64,000 nt of DNA from JANPLN01 sp043757265 (GTDB lineage: Bacteria > Bdellovibrionota > Bdellovibrionia > Bdellovibrionales > JAGQZY01), in assembly GCA_043757265.1 (NCBI GenBank), contig JAYUQP010000091.1, forward strand, positions 62,001 through 126,000. The letters are read 5' to 3'. Made by a program: the position numbers and the translations under genes. Position 1 is the first letter of the stretch. Every line of letters starts with the position of its first letter. Shown here piece by piece: positions 1-8,791 of the stretch. The notes under the pieces were generated by a model that was given only the letters and a program-made list of their open reading frames with translations, made no database searches and had not been told where the DNA came from.

Positions 1-2
1 GT

Positions 3-767
3 GGAACCGAAAACGCCATGATGGCCGCCTCACTCAGCGAAGGTGAGACCATTATTGAGAATGCCGCCAAGGAGCCAGAAATTGTGGACCTTGGCATCTA
101 CTTACAAAAAATGGGCGCGAACATTTCGGGAGCAGGTACGGGCACAATAATTATCCAAGGTGTAGAACGCCTGAAAGCTGTGGACCATGAAATCATCGCT
201 GATCGTGTGGAGGCGGGAACGTTAATCATCGCCGCCGCAATCACCGGCGGTGAAGTGACGATAAAAAAATGCGATCCGCTTCACCTTGAAACCTTTTTGA
301 AAAAATTAAAAGACGCCGGCATTCGAATGACCATCGAAAAAGATGCCGTTACAGTCTTGCCAACAAGTTCATTTAAGTGTGTGGATATCACAACGGGGCC
401 GCACCCGGGTTTCCCAACTGATCTGCAGGCTCAATACATGGTGCTCATGACACAGGGACAGGGGGCAAGTGTTATCAAGGAAACGATTTTTGAAAATCGC
501 TTTATGCACGTGCAGGAATTAACACGAATGGGAGCGCACGTGACCATTTCTACAAACACCGCCACCGTCCATGGTGAGCCCTGCGGTTTGATGGGGGCCC
601 CCGTGATGGCAACTGACCTTAGGGCCAGTGCCTGTTTGGTGCTCGCAGGCTTAGTGGCAAAAGGCGAAACCACTGTCAGTCGTATTTATCACCTGGACCG
701 TGGCTACGAGAAGCTCGAAAATAAACTCGCAAAATTAGGTGCCAGAATTCGTCGAATTAAAGAATAA
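3..767 (+). CDS. murA: UDP-N-acetylglucosamine 1-carboxyvinyltransferase, 3' part
   Basis: This is the C-terminal part of MurA, the cytoplasmic enzyme that transfers enolpyruvate from PEP to UDP-GlcNAc in the first committed step of peptidoglycan synthesis. The frame is open from base 3, where it reads GTENAMMAAS, a conserved MurA segment, so the gene begins outside the window. About 255 of the usual ~420 residues are present. Other family segments seen are TTGPHPGFPTDLQAQ, ENRFMHV and the C-terminal DLRASACLVLAGL with a following RGYE. The downstream TPR gene starts 8 bases after the stop, so the two may be co-transcribed. The identification is secure. Confidence 0.96.
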   Translation, partial: GTENAMMAASLSEGETIIENAAKEPEIVDLGIYLQKMGANISGAGTGTIIIQGVERLKAVDHEIIADRVEAGTLIIAAAITGGEVTIKKCDPLHLETFLKKLKDAGIRMTIEKDAVTVLPTSSFKCVDITTGPHPGFPTDLQAQYMVLMTQGQGASVIKETIFENRFMHVQELTRMGAHVTISTNTATVHGEPCGLMGAPVMATDLRASACLVLAGLVAKGETTVSRIYHLDRGYEKLENKLAKLGARIRRIKE

Positions 768-775
768 TAAAGCCT

Positions 776-3529
776 ATGCAACGTTGGTATGTGAAAACGC
801 CCCAAAATCAAACTTTGGGACCTATGAGCGAAGAGGAAGTCGTTGAAAAGCTCTCTTCTGGCTTTTTTGTAGGTCAGGAGTTGGTGAGTCGAGCCAACGA
901 GGCCCGGTGGATTCCGATCACTCAACATCCAGCATTTTTCGAAGCGGTCGTCGACGAAATGGACCGCGAACTTAAAAAAGAAATGGAGCCGCCTAAAAAA
1001 GAAGAAACCACTGACGTGGGCGAAGGCGAAAAAGGGAAACGTGAAATTCCCTTGTGGAAGCGTTTGCAAGTGCAAACTCCAAAGGTTGAAGAAAATATCC
1101 CTGAGACCCCGGAATTAAAACCGTGGGAGCCCGAAAAACCAAAAGTTCCAATCGCAGTCCCTCCAAAAAGGGAAACTAAAAAAAGTCTTTTGTTTTTTGT
1201 ATCTGTTCTTGCGGCGATGTTCTTATTTCTTTTTCTCTACGAAGCGCCCAAAGACGACCGCAAGGATCGAATACGGCTAAGCTCAGTGCGCTTCAATACG
1301 AAGACCGAAAACCGATCGGGCAATGATGAGCTTTTGAAAAATGCGATCTCGACATTTCGCAAACACACCATTGCAGATTATTTGCAAACCCAAATTACAC
1401 TCACCAGCCTGCTCGAAAAAAACTCAAAGTACCTCGATGCCATGGGCTTTTTGTGTATGACGTACAAAGAGCTTTGGCCCTATGCCTTTCAGGATTCGCG
1501 CGACATCGACACGATCTACCGTGTTTATCGCCAAGCTTCGGTGCTTAAAGCGAGCAGTGCATCAGCCGGTGTGTGCTACGTGGTTTATCTTTTGACTGTC
1601 GGCGAATACGAAAAGGCAAAAAACTATATGGAAGATGCCCTTCGCAGAGAGCCTGATTTGCTTTTTTTCAACCAGCTTATGGGCGATCTTTTAGAACAAC
1701 AGCGCAAACACTCAACAGCAGCTTATTATTTTCAGAAAGTGGCCGACCAGTGGCCGCCGCCCGTTTGGGCCAAACCGTTATTACAACTTGCGCGCACTCT
1801 TCGAAAGTTAAAACGCTACGCGGAGTCGCTTGAGAATTATCGCAAAGCCCTCAAATTTTTTCCAGAGCATCCATGGGTGCAGTTAGAATTAGGCGTTTTA
1901 GAATTCGAAGCTTTTCGACAAAACGAAAAAGCCCAGCTGCTGATTGCAAAAGCTCTTTCGGCAAAGACGCAGTTTCCGGCTGAGATGCGCGGTGAAGGTT
2001 ATTTTGTTTTGGCACAGATCGCATTGCAAACGGGATTTAAAAAGAAAGCTCTTGAATATGCCAATCAGGCATTCTCGGTTGATTCTGGAAACCAGGCGAT
2101 CAAAGAATTTATTTTAAATCTTGGGGGAAGAGGCGCTCTTGAAAATGTGCAAATTGACAGCGGCAACATGTTGTACCTGGGCACTCAGTACATGAAATTA
2201 GGAAATTATTTTGCAGCACAGGCGGAATTCCGTTTAGCTTTCGAGGCCGATCCTCGAAATGCGTTAGCCGCGTATCATGCCGGGCAGTCGTTGTGGGAGC
2301 TCAATCAATCCACCGAGGCCATCAAGTGGGTGGAGAAATCTATTCAAGCAGATCCCGGATTGATATCGGCCTATGCCACACTTGCAGATTACTATGCGTA
2401 CCGACACAATTACGAAGGGGCTGCGCAAATTTTAAAAAACGTTTCCAGACGTTATCCCAATAACCACGAAATTTATCGCGGATTTGCGAACATCGAGTAC
2501 AAACGTGGAAACATGAAAATGGCTATCGATTACGCAGGCAAAGCTCTTGATGCCTACCCGATGGACGTGGGATCTCTGCAAATTATTTCTCGCGCCTATG
2601 TGGATTTGGCAGATTTTAAAAGTGCTTACAATTATGTGTGGCGCTCCCTGGAAGTAGATCCGCACACGCCGGAGAACCATGCAATTTACTCGAAGGTTCT
2701 TGTCGGGACTAACGGCCTCAACGCGGCAGTGGATTATCTCAACCAAAAAATCGAAGAAGCACCAGACGTGATTACTTATAAAAAAGCGTTGGCCGAAATT
2801 TTTGTGGAATCAAAGAACTGGAATGGGGCACGCACACTTTTAGAAAATATTTTGACTGTAAAAAAAGAAGACAAAGCCACAAGCATGAGTCTGGCTTATG
2901 TTTACCAGCAAGAAGGATATATCAATCGCGCACTGGAAACTTATTTAATGGCGGCAAGTTTCGATCCATTAGACCCGACACCGCTTTTTCAAGCCGGGGA
3001 ATTGTACATGGAAGCTGGGAGTTACAAATCTGCAATTGCGCAGTTTGAGCGTGTGCTAAAAATAAATAAAAATTTTCCAAGGGTGTATTCGCAGTTGGGG
3101 CGCGCGGCTTTAGAGAGCAAAGATTATGCTAAGGCCATCGAAATGGCCAAAATGGAAAAAGAAATCAATCCAAGTCTTGCCGAGCCTTATATTTTAACGG
3201 CCGAAGCGTATTATCGGCAGGATCAATACCAAGAATGTGCGGGCGAATATCAAAAGGCCATCATGCGCCGCTCACAGGGCACAGATATTTATATCCAAAT
3301 GGCGCGCTGCTATCGTTTGTCGGGCGCGCTCGACCCAGCCATTCAGATGTTGGATAAGGCGGCGCAGATCGAATCGGGTAATGCTAATATATACAAAGAA
3401 CTGGGTGCAATTTATCACATGCAAGGTCAGCGTCAGCAGGCGTACAGTGCCTATGAACGCTATTTGCATTTAGCGCCAAATGCTTCGGACCGCGGAGCTA
3501 TTGAACAGGTTATGAAAGAACTTCACTAG
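776..3529 (+). CDS. membrane-anchored TPR-repeat protein with N-terminal GYF_2-like domain
   Basis: This 917-residue protein has three parts. Residues 1-50 (WYVKTPQNQTLGPMSEEEV, then WIPI) look like a GYF_2/DUF4339 module, a short domain often found in scaffold proteins. Residues ~55-135 are charged and Pro/Lys-rich. A single hydrophobic helix at ~136-157 should anchor the protein in the inner membrane. From ~180 to the end there is a long run of tetratricopeptide repeats (recurring A..Y......P...W/A patterns), about 15-18 by eye. Such proteins usually serve as protein-interaction scaffolds in envelope assembly; the partner is unknown. It sits between murA and a small membrane-protein gene, with gaps of 8 and 11 bases. 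Confidence 0.8.
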   Translation: MQRWYVKTPQNQTLGPMSEEEVVEKLSSGFFVGQELVSRANEARWIPITQHPAFFEAVVDEMDRELKKEMEPPKKEETTDVGEGEKGKREIPLWKRLQVQTPKVEENIPETPELKPWEPEKPKVPIAVPPKRETKKSLLFFVSVLAAMFLFLFLYEAPKDDRKDRIRLSSVRFNTKTENRSGNDELLKNAISTFRKHTIADYLQTQITLTSLLEKNSKYLDAMGFLCMTYKELWPYAFQDSRDIDTIYRVYRQASVLKASSASAGVCYVVYLLTVGEYEKAKNYMEDALRREPDLLFFNQLMGDLLEQQRKHSTAAYYFQKVADQWPPPVWAKPLLQLARTLRKLKRYAESLENYRKALKFFPEHPWVQLELGVLEFEAFRQNEKAQLLIAKALSAKTQFPAEMRGEGYFVLAQIALQTGFKKKALEYANQAFSVDSGNQAIKEFILNLGGRGALENVQIDSGNMLYLGTQYMKLGNYFAAQAEFRLAFEADPRNALAAYHAGQSLWELNQSTEAIKWVEKSIQADPGLISAYATLADYYAYRHNYEGAAQILKNVSRRYPNNHEIYRGFANIEYKRGNMKMAIDYAGKALDAYPMDVGSLQIISRAYVDLADFKSAYNYVWRSLEVDPHTPENHAIYSKVLVGTNGLNAAVDYLNQKIEEAPDVITYKKALAEIFVESKNWNGARTLLENILTVKKEDKATSMSLAYVYQQEGYINRALETYLMAASFDPLDPTPLFQAGELYMEAGSYKSAIAQFERVLKINKNFPRVYSQLGRAALESKDYAKAIEMAKMEKEINPSLAEPYILTAEAYYRQDQYQECAGEYQKAIMRRSQGTDIYIQMARCYRLSGALDPAIQMLDKAAQIESGNANIYKELGAIYHMQGQRQQAYSAYERYLHLAPNASDRGAIEQVMKELH

Positions 3530-3540
3530 AGAGGTGTTGA

Positions 3541-3837
3541 ATGGGTGATTTTTCGGAACGAATTAAAGACAACGTGCGCGGATCGGCCAAGCAGCTGATC
3601 ATCTTTCTAGTGCGTTTAACCACGGGCACGCTTTTAGGACTCACGATCGCTCTTGTGACTCAAAGTTTTTCGCCCATAGGCATATTTTTATTCATGTTCA
3701 TTCTAATCATTACCATTGGGGTCATCTTGCGGATCACCCGGTACTGGTCACTGGCAGCCAATATCATTTTACTGCTGGTTTTGGTCTTGATCGGAGTGCT
3801 GCTCAAGTTGTATATCCATACGGCGGCGACGTCATAA
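3541..3837 (+). CDS. small integral membrane protein, function unknown
   Basis: The 98-residue product has a short polar N-terminus followed by three hydrophobic stretches, roughly residues 20-42, 45-65 and 73-93, so it is an inner-membrane protein. I do not recognise a family. It follows the TPR gene by 11 bases with a GAGAGGTG ribosome-binding region just before the ATG, so the two are likely one transcript and may work together. Confidence 0.65.
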   Translation: MGDFSERIKDNVRGSAKQLIIFLVRLTTGTLLGLTIALVTQSFSPIGIFLFMFILIITIGVILRITRYWSLAANIILLLVLVLIGVLLKLYIHTAATS

Positions 3838-3880
3838 TCGGCTTAAATAATCGACCGACGTCTTTTAAAAGGAACACATT

Positions 3881-5164
3881 GTGATCTATCTCAAAAATCT
3901 CGAAGATGAAGCTTATTTCAATGACTACGCCCAGTCTCTTAAAAATCGCAAAGGTGATGTGGCTCTGCTTGAAGAAATCAAATCGTTATTGCAAACGCGC
4001 AAAAAAATGATTGCCGAAGCAGAGGGGAAAAAGGCTCAGCAAAATAAAGCCAGTGATGTGATCGCGCAAAAAAAACGTAACAAAGAAGACGCGTCTGCGG
4101 AGCTTTCGGCGATGCAGGCTTTGAGCCAAGAAGTAAAGGGCTTAGAAAAAACCGCCAAAGACATGGAAGAGACTCTTTATGGAAAGCTTGCGACGTTGCC
4201 GAACAAATGTGACAGCTCTGTGCCGGTGGGAACGTCCGAAAAAGATAACGTAGAAATAAAAAAAGTCGGCGAGCCGCGTAAATTTTCGTTCACTGCGAAA
4301 ACTCATGACGAACTTGGGCAAAAATTAGGAATTCTTGATTTTGATCGCGGCGCAAAAGTGGCCGGTGCGCGCTTTACATTTCTACTAGGCCTGGGTGCTC
4401 GGCTCGAGCGAAGTTTAATTAATTTTATGATGGACCTTCATTCCAAGGAGCATGGCTACGCCGAAATAATTCCTCCTTACATTGTGAACAGCCAGGCGCT
4501 ATTTGGTACAGGAAACTTTCCAAAATTTCGCGATGACGTTTTTCATCTTGAGGGAACCGACTATCACTTAATTCCCACTGCTGAAGTTCCAGTTACTAAT
4601 TTGTACGCGCAAGAAATGCTCAAAGAAGAACAACTTCCCACGCGCTTTGCAGCGTTCAGTGCATGCTTTCGCTCAGAGGCGGGAAGTTACGGGCAAGATA
4701 CCAAGGGTCTTATTCGGCAGCACCAGTTTGATAAAGTTGAACTCATGTGTTTTGTACATCCCGATAAATCCTACGAAGAGCATGAGCGGCTCACGAGTCA
4801 CGCCGAGGAAGTTTTGAAAAGACTTGAGCTGCCGTTTCGCCGGTTGGCTTTATGCACAGGTGATATTGGTTTTGGAGCGGCAAAATGCTTTGACCTCGAA
4901 GTTTGGTTACCAGGGCAAAACACGTACCGAGAAATCAGTTCGTGTTCCAACTTCGAAGATTTCCAGGCACGTCGGGCAGAAATTCGTTACCGCCCAGCAG
5001 ACGGCGGCAAGCCTCGCTATGTCCACACCCTCAATGGTTCGGGTTTGGCCGTGGGACGCACCCTCGTGGCGATCCTAGAAAACTACCAGCAAGAGGACGG
5101 CACGGTTTTGATACCGAAGGCACTTCAGCCGTACATGGGTACAGACGTCATCAAAGCTCCCTAA
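3881..5164 (+). CDS. serS: seryl-tRNA synthetase
   Basis: Charges tRNA-Ser (and tRNA-Sec where present) with serine. At 427 residues it matches the usual ~425-430. The Lys/Glu-rich first ~110 residues form the antiparallel coiled-coil arm that grips the long variable arm of tRNA-Ser. Class II motifs follow: the TAEVPVTN serine-binding segment, motif 2 FRSEAGSYGQDTKG and motif 3 NGSGLAVGRTLVA near the C-terminus. Translation starts at a GTG, chosen because AAAAGGA lies 8 bases upstream and the arm is complete from there. A tRNA-Ser(UGA) gene, a substrate of this enzyme, lies only 92 bases downstream on the same strand. Confidence 0.96.
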   Translation: MIYLKNLEDEAYFNDYAQSLKNRKGDVALLEEIKSLLQTRKKMIAEAEGKKAQQNKASDVIAQKKRNKEDASAELSAMQALSQEVKGLEKTAKDMEETLYGKLATLPNKCDSSVPVGTSEKDNVEIKKVGEPRKFSFTAKTHDELGQKLGILDFDRGAKVAGARFTFLLGLGARLERSLINFMMDLHSKEHGYAEIIPPYIVNSQALFGTGNFPKFRDDVFHLEGTDYHLIPTAEVPVTNLYAQEMLKEEQLPTRFAAFSACFRSEAGSYGQDTKGLIRQHQFDKVELMCFVHPDKSYEEHERLTSHAEEVLKRLELPFRRLALCTGDIGFGAAKCFDLEVWLPGQNTYREISSCSNFEDFQARRAEIRYRPADGGKPRYVHTLNGSGLAVGRTLVAILENYQQEDGTVLIPKALQPYMGTDVIKAP

Positions 5165-5256
5165 ACGCAGTGCTCCACATCCCATCCATCAAGAGTGCTT
5201 GTCTCGCTGGGCCTTTTTGCATACATTGGCAAGTTCTTAAACCAAAGCTCGATTGC

Positions 5257-5346
5257 GGAGAGGTGGCCGAGTGGTTTAAGGCACCGGTCTTGAAAACCGG
5301 CGACCCCTCGCGGGGTCCGTGAGTTCGAATCTCACCCTCTCCGCCA
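5257..5346 (+). tRNA. tRNA-Ser (anticodon UGA)
   Basis: Acceptor strands GGAGAGG (5257-5263) and CCTCTCC (5336-5342) pair, with G as discriminator and an encoded CCA at 5344-5346. The anticodon stem CCGGT/ACCGG encloses the loop CTTGAAA, giving anticodon UGA at 5291-5293. The long variable arm (GACCCCTCGCGGGGTC) and the TTCGAAT T-loop are typical of a type II serine tRNA. It reads UCN codons and lies directly after serS. Confidence 0.97.
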
Positions 5347-5643
5347 AATTAAAAGAACCACCGATGAGGTGGTTTTTTAATTTGTGGATAGCGGCGATAT
5401 TGGAACAATCACCGAGTTCGACAAAAATAGCATGACGCTATTTTTGCGCGACCAAAGGGAGCCCGCAGGGTCGAGGGCATGGAGCCCGAGACAATCTCAC
5501 CCTGTCCGCCAAATTTTGCGAAGTCAAAATTTCGTCTATCCCCATTTTCCATTCTCCCTGCGATAAACGGCCCACTCCTCAAATTCCAAACCGCAAAATT
5601 TAGACAATGGCATTGGATAATTGACAATAATTCCTGAATCCAG
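5334..5643 (+). repeat. tRNA-3'-end-anchored repeat, copy 1
   Basis: About 310 bases starting within the tRNA-Ser(UGA) 3' end match, in opposite orientation, the stretch at 24118-24428. Modules in order are: tRNA end plus terminator hairpin; a hairpin CAAAAATAGC-ATGAC-GCTATTTTTG (5422-5446); GCGACCAAAGGGAGCCC; a second tRNA-like end AATCTCACCCTGTCCGCCA (about 5491-5513) that differs from the real tRNA-Ser(UGA) end by one base; AAATTTCGTCTAT; and GCAAAATTTAGACAAT followed by GCATTGGATAAT (about 5592-5625). The remaining bases up to the desaturase gene at 5851 show no gene or clear signal. Confidence 0.85.
5356..5378 (+). terminator. Rho-independent terminator after tRNA-Ser(UGA)
   Basis: The stem AACCACC (5356-5362) pairs with GGTGGTT (5368-5374) around a 5-base loop and runs into a T tract. 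It lies 9 bases beyond the tRNA CCA end. It is also the first module of the tRNA-anchored repeat, and a matching hairpin is present in the second copy near 24.4 kb. Confidence 0.85.
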
Positions 5644-5850
5644 GTTTTCGACATGAGCTGTGTGTTTGCTTCTATTCTCAGGTCTATTCATGGATGCCGC
5701 GCGGTCTTAACATCTGCACACGCTGTAAGTGCTTAAGTTTTCCAAGGCATCTCATTTATTTGCTTGTTAACCATCTGCATAATCCCGTACATAATTACGA
5801 AATTGTAGTATGTTCCTCTTGGGATATATTATTAGGGCAAAGGGGCAATA

Positions 5851-6915
5851 GTGGACAAAGCAACATGGCACCAAACGTTGAAGCCGTTTATGGTGAAATC
5901 TAATGCCGTTGCTATTAGGCAACTTATAGTGACCCTGACACTTTATTTTGGCATCTGGTATCTTTACGTTCAAACTGTTAAAGTCTCTCCCTTCCTCGTC
6001 ATTCCCTTCGCTATAATTATGGCGTTTTTCGTGCTTCGATTTTTTGTTTTGATGCACGATTGCGGCCATGGTGCTTTATTTTCATCACCGCGCTCAAATC
6101 AGTTTTTTGGTTATGTGCTGGGCGTTATCACAGGTATGCCACAGTTTGTTTGGTCTAAAAGCCACTCTTACCATCATTCCACAAATGGCGATTGGGAGAA
6201 ATTTCGTGGCGCTTTGAATATCCTTACCACAAAAGAATACGAAAGATTAAATCCCTCACAACAGTTTCGGTACCGCTTAGTACGCCATCCGCTCACTCTT
6301 CTTTTTTTGGGAGGGTTCTTTTACGTTTTTTTTAACCCGCGGTTTAACTGGTTCGTAGGGATTATCAAATTAACCGTAGATATTCTGTTTACAGCTACTT
6401 TTCGTTCGCTCGAAGAAGCAAAAAAAATGCTAAAAGCATGTCCATCTAAAAAATGGAAGTCTCCTAAAGAGTTTCGGCACATGACTTACAACAATGTTAT
6501 CTTGCTAACAATCTGGTACTTGATGAGCCAAAGTATCGGCACTTACAATTTTTTCATCGTGTATACGATATCTCTTTCTCTAGCCGGCGGAATGGGAATT
6601 ATCTTTTTTACAGCACAGCACAACTTTGAAAATTCCTACGCGGAAGACACTGCAAACGCCGACTACACTCTCGCCGCACTTAAAGGAACAAGCTATCTCA
6701 AACTTCCCAGTCTCATCAATTGGTTCACTGCGGATATCGGCTACCACCATATTCACCACTTATCGACATCAGTACCTAACTACAGGCTTGCGGCTTGTCA
6801 CAAAGCTTTGGAGGCACACTTTGTCGATGTTAAACGCATCCACTGGAGAGAAATCCATCACTCAATAAAACATTTGCTGTGGGATACAGAAAATAAAACA
6901 ATCGTACAAATTTGA
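5851..6915 (+). CDS. membrane fatty-acid desaturase
   Basis: A di-iron, membrane-embedded acyl desaturase of the FA_desaturase superfamily, 354 residues, expected in the inner membrane where it introduces double bonds into acyl chains. Three histidine boxes are visible: HDCGH at 69-73, HSYHH at 105-109 (followed by NGDWEKF) and HHIHH at 299-303. Hydrophobic stretches near 24-40, 48-67 and 215-250 fit the family topology. It starts at GTG with GGGGCAAT just upstream. It is monocistronic. Substrate and regioselectivity (for example delta-9 phospholipid desaturation versus carotenoid ketolation) cannot be told from sequence, but the box spacing fits acyl desaturases. Confidence 0.88.
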   Translation: MDKATWHQTLKPFMVKSNAVAIRQLIVTLTLYFGIWYLYVQTVKVSPFLVIPFAIIMAFFVLRFFVLMHDCGHGALFSSPRSNQFFGYVLGVITGMPQFVWSKSHSYHHSTNGDWEKFRGALNILTTKEYERLNPSQQFRYRLVRHPLTLLFLGGFFYVFFNPRFNWFVGIIKLTVDILFTATFRSLEEAKKMLKACPSKKWKSPKEFRHMTYNNVILLTIWYLMSQSIGTYNFFIVYTISLSLAGGMGIIFFTAQHNFENSYAEDTANADYTLAALKGTSYLKLPSLINWFTADIGYHHIHHLSTSVPNYRLAACHKALEAHFVDVKRIHWREIHHSIKHLLWDTENKTIVQI

Positions 6916-7053
6916 GTGCAACTGCGCACTCAAGTCGTGATTTAAGAAATTCCTAACGTATAATAAGACTAGTCAGCAGCTGGCTGCCAACGTGTGAATA
7001 GCGTAGCTGCCAAAAATCCAACGGCGCTGTTCGTTCAAAACTTGCAAGAACAA

Positions 7054-8532
7054 TCACTTGCCCAAAACCTGCAGCTCGCGAGCTTGCACGGCACTCGTGC
7101 CGGTGGCACCGCGAATGATGATGCGGACATAGCGGGCGGAGTGGGCGTTCATCGGAATTTCTGTCCAACTGTTTGTGCGGGAGGGGAGTGCGTACACGTA
7201 TGTCTTATATCCGTTCGACGTGGAGTTGCGGGTTGAAATGGTGATCGACTGGCTCACTCCGCTCCCATTGGCGTCGCCAAAAATTCGAATTTTATTGAGA
7301 GTGGAAATAGCTCCCATATCAAATTCCAAATCCAATCGATCGGAAGTTGTGCTTGCACCCATACACGCGAGACTGTCGGTGACGCACGCGTCGAACAATT
7401 GGCCCACGGGTTGGTTTACGTCGAAAGCAGATGCTTTTAAAAGATACTTCGCCGTTGCAAAATTAACGTCGGTGATTGGAGTTGGGGTTGGGGTTGGGGT
7501 TGGGGTTGGAGTTGGAGTTGGAGTTGGAGTCGTGCTTTGCGCACACGTAACATTTGATAATCCTTTGGCAGCGCGCGCGAAGGTATTGTCGCAGGTCACG
7601 ACACCGTTTGTTGTCGCACTGTGGATGTTGATTGCGTAGCCTGTGCCGTTAACGTCGGAGTCATTAGCTTCAAACCGTACATTTGCCGAATTTGGAGTGC
7701 CGCTGATCGAGTGGGTTTGGTATCCGTCAATAAGAAACCGAGGCGAGGAATTGCGGCCGATGTTCCCGCGAACGATAACATCCCGGCCTTTTACATCAAT
7801 CCACGAATCGTTGTAGCCGCCGCTGAGATGTGAGCCCTCAAAAAAGTTTCCTTCAACAAGCGTGTCAATTGTTCCTTCCTTAATATCAATACACTCTGCC
7901 GTGGTCCGCGAAATCTGGTTCCCAATAATCTTATTGTGATGGGCAAGATCACCATTTGGCACACCAAGTTTTGACCAGTTGTTTACCGAACTTCCAACGT
8001 AGACACCTTCGCCAATGTCGGGATTTAAAAGCCCAGCACCTGAAATGGTGCTATCTCGAATCACATTGTACGAACTGTTTTTGCGAAAGTGAACTGCTTC
8101 ATGCCCCACGTCTTGAACCACAAGTTGACGTAAAATATTATTATTGGAGTAGTCCAAAACCACGCCTTTTTGCACTCGTTGTATAGTGAGACCCGATAGG
8201 GTCACAAAGTTTGCCTTTTCAAGTGCGAACCCATAACCACTTGAAATGGACCCATTATCTAAAACGCTTCCGCCATTACTGCACACAGTGATTCGCGAAG
8301 CTACTGTACCGGACCGAATCATCGAGAAAGTTCCAGAATAAGTCCCTGCCGAAACCAATATCAAATCTCCAGGCTGAGCTCCGTCGAGTGCGTTCTGCAG
8401 TTGTGTCGCATTTTGGACCACGACTTGGCGAAGGTAGTCTCCAGGTCCGCAAAAAGTTGGCAGCGTCGCTGCAAATGATGTTGATGCTAAAAGAAGCGAT
8501 AAAATGATGCCGGATGATAATAGTAATTTCAT
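7054..8532 (-). CDS. secreted right-handed beta-helix protein with C-terminal discoidin-like domain
   Basis: The 492-residue product has a signal peptide (residues 1-21, ending SFAA). Residues ~40-320 contain repeated short strands with Asn/Ile/Val ladders (for example NNILRQLVV, HNKIIGNQI, VRFEANDSD), typical of parallel beta-helix proteins such as pectate-lyase and NosD-like folds. A Thr-Pro linker at about 335-353 separates this from a C-terminal domain of ~130 residues resembling F5/8 type C (discoidin) carbohydrate-binding modules (DLEFDMGAISTLNKIRIFGDANGSG, and RYVRIIIRG). It is probably a polysaccharide-binding or polysaccharide-cleaving surface protein. Catalytic residues are not assignable. 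Confidence 0.72.
   Translation of the reverse strand: MKLLLSSGIILSLLLASTSFAATLPTFCGPGDYLRQVVVQNATQLQNALDGAQPGDLILVSAGTYSGTFSMIRSGTVASRITVCSNGGSVLDNGSISSGYGFALEKANFVTLSGLTIQRVQKGVVLDYSNNNILRQLVVQDVGHEAVHFRKNSSYNVIRDSTISGAGLLNPDIGEGVYVGSSVNNWSKLGVPNGDLAHHNKIIGNQISRTTAECIDIKEGTIDTLVEGNFFEGSHLSGGYNDSWIDVKGRDVIVRGNIGRNSSPRFLIDGYQTHSISGTPNSANVRFEANDSDVNGTGYAINIHSATTNGVVTCDNTFARAAKGLSNVTCAQSTTPTPTPTPTPTPTPTPTPITDVNFATAKYLLKASAFDVNQPVGQLFDACVTDSLACMGASTTSDRLDLEFDMGAISTLNKIRIFGDANGSGVSQSITISTRNSTSNGYKTYVYALPSRTNSWTEIPMNAHSARYVRIIIRGATGTSAVQARELQVLGK
7481..7528 (-). repeat. hexanucleotide tandem repeat encoding the Thr-Pro linker
   Basis: On the plus strand, eight consecutive hexamers, four GTTGGG then four GTTGGA, encode the Thr-Pro repeats of the beta-helix protein. 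The unit is a multiple of three, so slippage would change linker length without breaking the frame. Confidence 0.9.
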
Positions 8533-8668
8533 GAGTCCCCCATAGAATCTTTAGATCGAACTTCTCGGCAGCTGCATAGGCTGACTTTAGCTATTTACAA
8601 AAACTATTGAGACTAGCAATTTTACACGTTCTAATAAGATACGTTTATGTATAACGTTTGAGGTTTTC

Positions 8669-8791
8669 ATGAAAAATGCAGTCAATATTTTTTTGATAGC
8701 AGTGACTTTCGTCGTTTCGATCACGTGGTGCTACGGTGACGCTACAGTTGTGCTACTGAGGCGCTCCGCCGGTTTGCCAGATTCTTACTAA
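8669..8791 (+). CDS. possible 40-residue exported peptide or gene remnant
   Basis: An ATG preceded by GAGG at a suitable distance opens 40 codons. The first ~24 (MKNAVNIFLIAVTFVVSITW...) look like a signal peptide or single membrane helix. The end runs antisense into the last 39 bases of the cytochrome-like gene on the other strand. It may be a small membrane peptide or the stump of a secreted protein whose remainder was lost. Nothing identifies a function. Confidence 0.3.
   Translation: MKNAVNIFLIAVTFVVSITWCYGDATVVLLRRSAGLPDSY

Noticed and set aside
4824..5322. Open frames overlapping the end of serS and running into tRNA-Ser
   Set aside because: They are out-of-frame shadows of serS with Arg/Ser-rich composition, and one reads through the tRNA gene.
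5384..5566. A 60-codon open frame similar in sequence to a 69-codon frame at 24188-24397
   Set aside because: Both lie wholly inside the tRNA-anchored repeat and cover its hairpins and tRNA-like end; the protein similarity is explained by DNA identity. No ribosome-binding site is seen. A peptide like the tpr product of the E. coli tyrT repeat cannot be excluded.
5694..5903. Open frame of 69 codons before the desaturase gene
   Set aside because: It overlaps the well-supported desaturase start in another frame and has no domain, signal or ribosome-binding site.
7175..7639. 154-codon plus-strand frame with a GVGVGVG run
   Set aside because: It is antisense to the beta-helix gene; the Gly-Val run is the complement of the Thr-Pro hexamer repeat.
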